A DNA stretch of 6,602 nt, taken from an uncultured Bacteroidales bacterium (lineage in GTDB: Bacteria > Bacteroidota > Bacteroidia > Bacteroidales > UBA932). Shown one piece after another: positions 5,011 to 6,602 of this stretch (positions within the stretch are counted from its first letter, which is position 1; each line of letters opens with the position of its first letter). A model generated the notes under the pieces. It was not told the origin of the DNA. It did no database searches and saw nothing but the letters and a program-made list of their open reading frames with translations. The stretch lies in the NCBI GenBank assembly GCA_946408295.1, contig CAMJRT010000066.1, forward strand, positions 1-6,602, read 5' to 3'. The translations under genes and the position numbers were made by a program.

Positions 5011-6363
5011 TCAAAGAACCCGTTGAAGAATGCTTGGCAGTTGACCGAGGTAGTAGAAAGGAATGCTGATGAGTTTGAAAGGCTTGTTGTCGGGGGCGGG
5101 GGTGCAGACGTCTTGAACCATATAGGCGCCGCTCCAAACGCGGACGGCAATGATATCCTCCGGACCATTATTGACGAATGAGTGGAGGGAGCGAAGGTGG
5201 GAATTGGTTCCGGATTTGACCTCGATAGGTATGATGCGTGTGCCTTGCTGCCAGATGAAGTCGACTTCCGCCAAGGCACCCTTTTTGTCTCTTAGCCAGT
5301 AGCAGAGTTTATCTTTCCATTCTGCATCCAATAGCACGCGGAGTTCTTGGGCGACGATTTGTTCGGCGGCTCGTCCTCTCCAGGTGTCCAACAGGTCGTC
5401 GTTGCGAAGATAGTCCAGTTGGATGCCGGCAAAGAAATTGGTCAAACCGCTATCAAGCAGAATCATTTTGGGACTCCGTCTTTTGTTGGGTATGGCGGGG
5501 GCTTGCGTTGAGGTGATGGGATAGACCAGTGATAAGAGATAAGCGTTTTCCAAAACAGTCATTCCGTCGTGTACTTGCGCGGAGGAATAACTGCTTTCTC
5601 CAAATCTGGCAAAGGTGATGGCTTGCGCTGCTTCTGCCCATGAGGTAGCGGCGATGTGGGTGATAATTTTGGCTTGCACCTCGTTTTTGGCATATTTGGC
5701 AATATCTTCATTATAACCCCGCAACAGCGAGTCATAAATAGGGGAAAGCGCTTCAATGTCCTGCGTCTGAGCATATACGGACACGGCTTCCGGCATGCCT
5801 CCGACCAAGGCGTACCGATTGAAGGTTTTCATCATTTCCTCGTGCATCGTATCGGGAACGGAGAGGTCTTTCAGCATTTTTGACCAAGATTCTCCGTGGA
5901 TGGCGTTCACATATTCGATAAAAGAAAAAGGTCGAAGGTTTAAGTACTCCACTCGTCCTACCGGGAAGGAGACGTGCGATTTGACAAGAGATTGCAGTCG
6001 GCTTCCTGCTGCTATGACATAGATGTGTCCAAGTTGCTCATAAAAATACCGTAGCATGCCGACGGCTTTCGGTTCTTCTTGTATTTCATCAATAAATAGG
6101 AGTACAGAATCTTGTTTGTCTTGACGAATGTGATGTTTGAGGCAAAGGTATTGCCAGATATCCAGCACGTTCGTGCTATTCCGGAAGATAGCGGCGTCAT
6201 CTGCTACCTCCAGGTTGAGCCGGATGTAGGAATCAAACTCTTTCGAAAAGGCGTCCACCAATGTGGTTTTTCCTACTTGCCGGGCTCCGCGCAGCACCAA
6301 CGGTTTGCGTTGTGATTTCTCCTTCCAAACTCTCAGTTCTTTTAATAATTCGCGTGTAAACAT
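5011..6363 (-). CDS. ATP-binding protein of the AAA_14/DUF4143 family
   Basis: Predicted cytoplasmic P-loop ATPase of 450 residues, the full length usual for this family. The AAA_14 part has Walker A GARQVGKT (26-33, K32), Walker B LLFIDEIQ (88-95, D92 and E93), a sensor-like segment YVIAAGSRLQSL (115-126), and the family stretch SFPVGRVEYLNLRPFSFIEY (132-151). The region 180-330 follows the family pattern (ALVGGMPEAV at 185-194). The DUF4143 end has GRAAEQIVAQEL (330-341) and RDKKGALAEVDFIWQQG...IPIEVKSG (358-385). There, D368 with E381-x-K383 resembles the PD-(D/E)XK nuclease core; whether it cuts DNA is unknown. The ATG at 6363 was chosen because the family N-terminus begins there and a promoter candidate lies just upstream. 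These genes are often multicopy in Bacteroidales and their physiological role is not established. No toxin or partner gene adjoins it here. Confidence 0.93.
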   Translation of the reverse strand: MFTRELLKELRVWKEKSQRKPLVLRGARQVGKTTLVDAFSKEFDSYIRLNLEVADDAAIFRNSTNVLDIWQYLCLKHHIRQDKQDSVLLFIDEIQEEPKAVGMLRYFYEQLGHIYVIAAGSRLQSLVKSHVSFPVGRVEYLNLRPFSFIEYVNAIHGESWSKMLKDLSVPDTMHEEMMKTFNRYALVGGMPEAVSVYAQTQDIEALSPIYDSLLRGYNEDIAKYAKNEVQAKIITHIAATSWAEAAQAITFARFGESSYSSAQVHDGMTVLENAYLLSLVYPITSTQAPAIPNKRRSPKMILLDSGLTNFFAGIQLDYLRNDDLLDTWRGRAAEQIVAQELRVLLDAEWKDKLCYWLRDKKGALAEVDFIWQQGTRIIPIEVKSGTNSHLRSLHSFVNNGPEDIIAVRVWSGAYMVQDVCTPAPDNKPFKLISIPFYYLGQLPSILQRVL

Positions 6364-6385
6364 AAAATCATTATTTTAGCCGCGT

Positions 6386-6416
6386 CAAAGTTAATAATTT
6401 TCTAAAGTATAACCAA
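6386..6416 (-). promoter_or_regulatory. Candidate promoter of the AAA_14/DUF4143 ATPase
   Basis: On the minus strand TAACTTTG (6393-6386) matches TAnnTTTG exactly, and a TTG (6416-6414) lies 20 nt upstream, within the normal 19-21 range. Transcription would start near 6380, giving a leader of only about 16 nt before the ATG at 6363. The TTG sits inside the first 33-bp tandem repeat, so a protein binding the repeats would touch the promoter. Confidence 0.55.
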
Positions 6417-6484
6417 GAATTGGTCAAAATCTTTCTAAATCATAACCAGAAATTGGCTAAAATTCTTCTAAAGTATAACCAAAG
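6402..6484. repeat. Tandem 33-bp repeats (two and a half units) upstream of the ATPase
   Basis: CTAAA recurs at 6402, 6435 and 6468, exactly 33 bp apart. Units 1 and 2 agree at 25 of 33 positions; units 1 and 3 share CTAAAGTATAACCAA (15 bp), after which unit 3 ends. Unit 1 holds a dyad ACCAA-GAA-TTGGT (6412-6424), kept in unit 2 as CCA-5-TGG. The period of about three helical turns would place sites on one face of the DNA, as expected for operator arrays. Unit 1 overlaps the ATPase's predicted -33 element. Confidence 0.8.
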
Positions 6485-6515
6485 CGTGAAAGGTGTGTAC
6501 CGCGCGCGAGAAGCG

Positions 6516-6602
6516 CTTCCTCAAATGATGTTGTTGCGAGGGGTGCCCTACAGGTGCGTAGAATGATGCCTCGTCACGCAATGGGGCTTTGCGAAGGGGT
6601 AT
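6516..6602. repeat. Direct repeat, copy 2, cut by the window edge
   Basis: Same orientation as 4524-4610 with one difference in 87 bases. It lies about 150 bp upstream of the ATPase start and continues past the window. The 31 bp between the tandem repeats and this copy (6485-6515) is GC-rich, with CGCGCGCG at 6501-6508, and shows no gene. Confidence 0.95.

Noticed and set aside
4556..5137. 193-codon minus-strand frame and a 77-codon plus-strand frame (4628-4861) in the spacer
   Set aside because: Both run through perfect hairpins and repeat sequence, are rich in Arg, Ser, Pro and His, and the longer one overlaps the end of the ATPase gene. They look like chance frames in repeat DNA.
6402..6484. 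CRISPR array
   Set aside because: The units are contiguous tandem repeats that differ from each other; there are no unique spacers between identical repeats and no cas gene.

Overview
The window looks like chromosomal DNA from a member of the Bacteroidales (phylum Bacteroidota). The reasons are a lipoprotein of the kind common there (SPase II signal, Ig-like modules, DUF1566/Lcl-like C-terminus), AAA_14/DUF4143 and winged-helix ATPase genes with close relatives in Bacteroides-type genomes, A-rich leaders without clear Shine-Dalgarno sites, and promoter candidates fitting the Bacteroidota pattern (TTG about 19-21 nt before TAnnTTTG). I cannot name the genus.

Left part (1-1753): the 3' part of pyrE (orotate phosphoribosyltransferase) is followed after about 100 nt by a pyrB gene (aspartate carbamoyltransferase). 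Both belong to de novo UMP synthesis. The pyrB product is unusual. After a complete catalytic chain it carries a short four-cysteine domain resembling the C-terminal zinc domain of the PyrI regulatory chain, but the nucleotide-binding allosteric domain of PyrI is absent. The pyrE-pyrB gap holds a 14-bp perfect inverted repeat and a second hairpin that includes the pyrB start codon.

Middle part (1754-4200): a predicted surface lipoprotein sits behind its own candidate promoter, with a perfect 10-bp dyad at the expected transcription start. It is followed by a small four-helix membrane protein of the DMT/DUF486 family.

Right part (4201-6602) is accessory in character. On the minus strand there is a 5'-truncated remnant of an ATPase (only its C-terminal winged-helix part), then about 490 bp of non-coding, hairpin-rich DNA, then an intact AAA_14/DUF4143 ATPase on the minus strand. 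Upstream of that ATPase are 33-bp tandem repeats that reach into its predicted promoter. An 87-bp segment (86/87 identical) occurs both beside the truncated ATPase and at the right window edge upstream of the intact ATPase, in the same orientation and 1,992 bp apart. The non-coding DNA next to the first copy folds on paper into several hairpins, one followed by eight T residues. The layout suggests a dispersed repeat family that has taken part in rearranging ATPase genes. The most notable items are the PyrB-zinc-domain fusion, the repeat/ATPase arrangement and the structured non-coding block.
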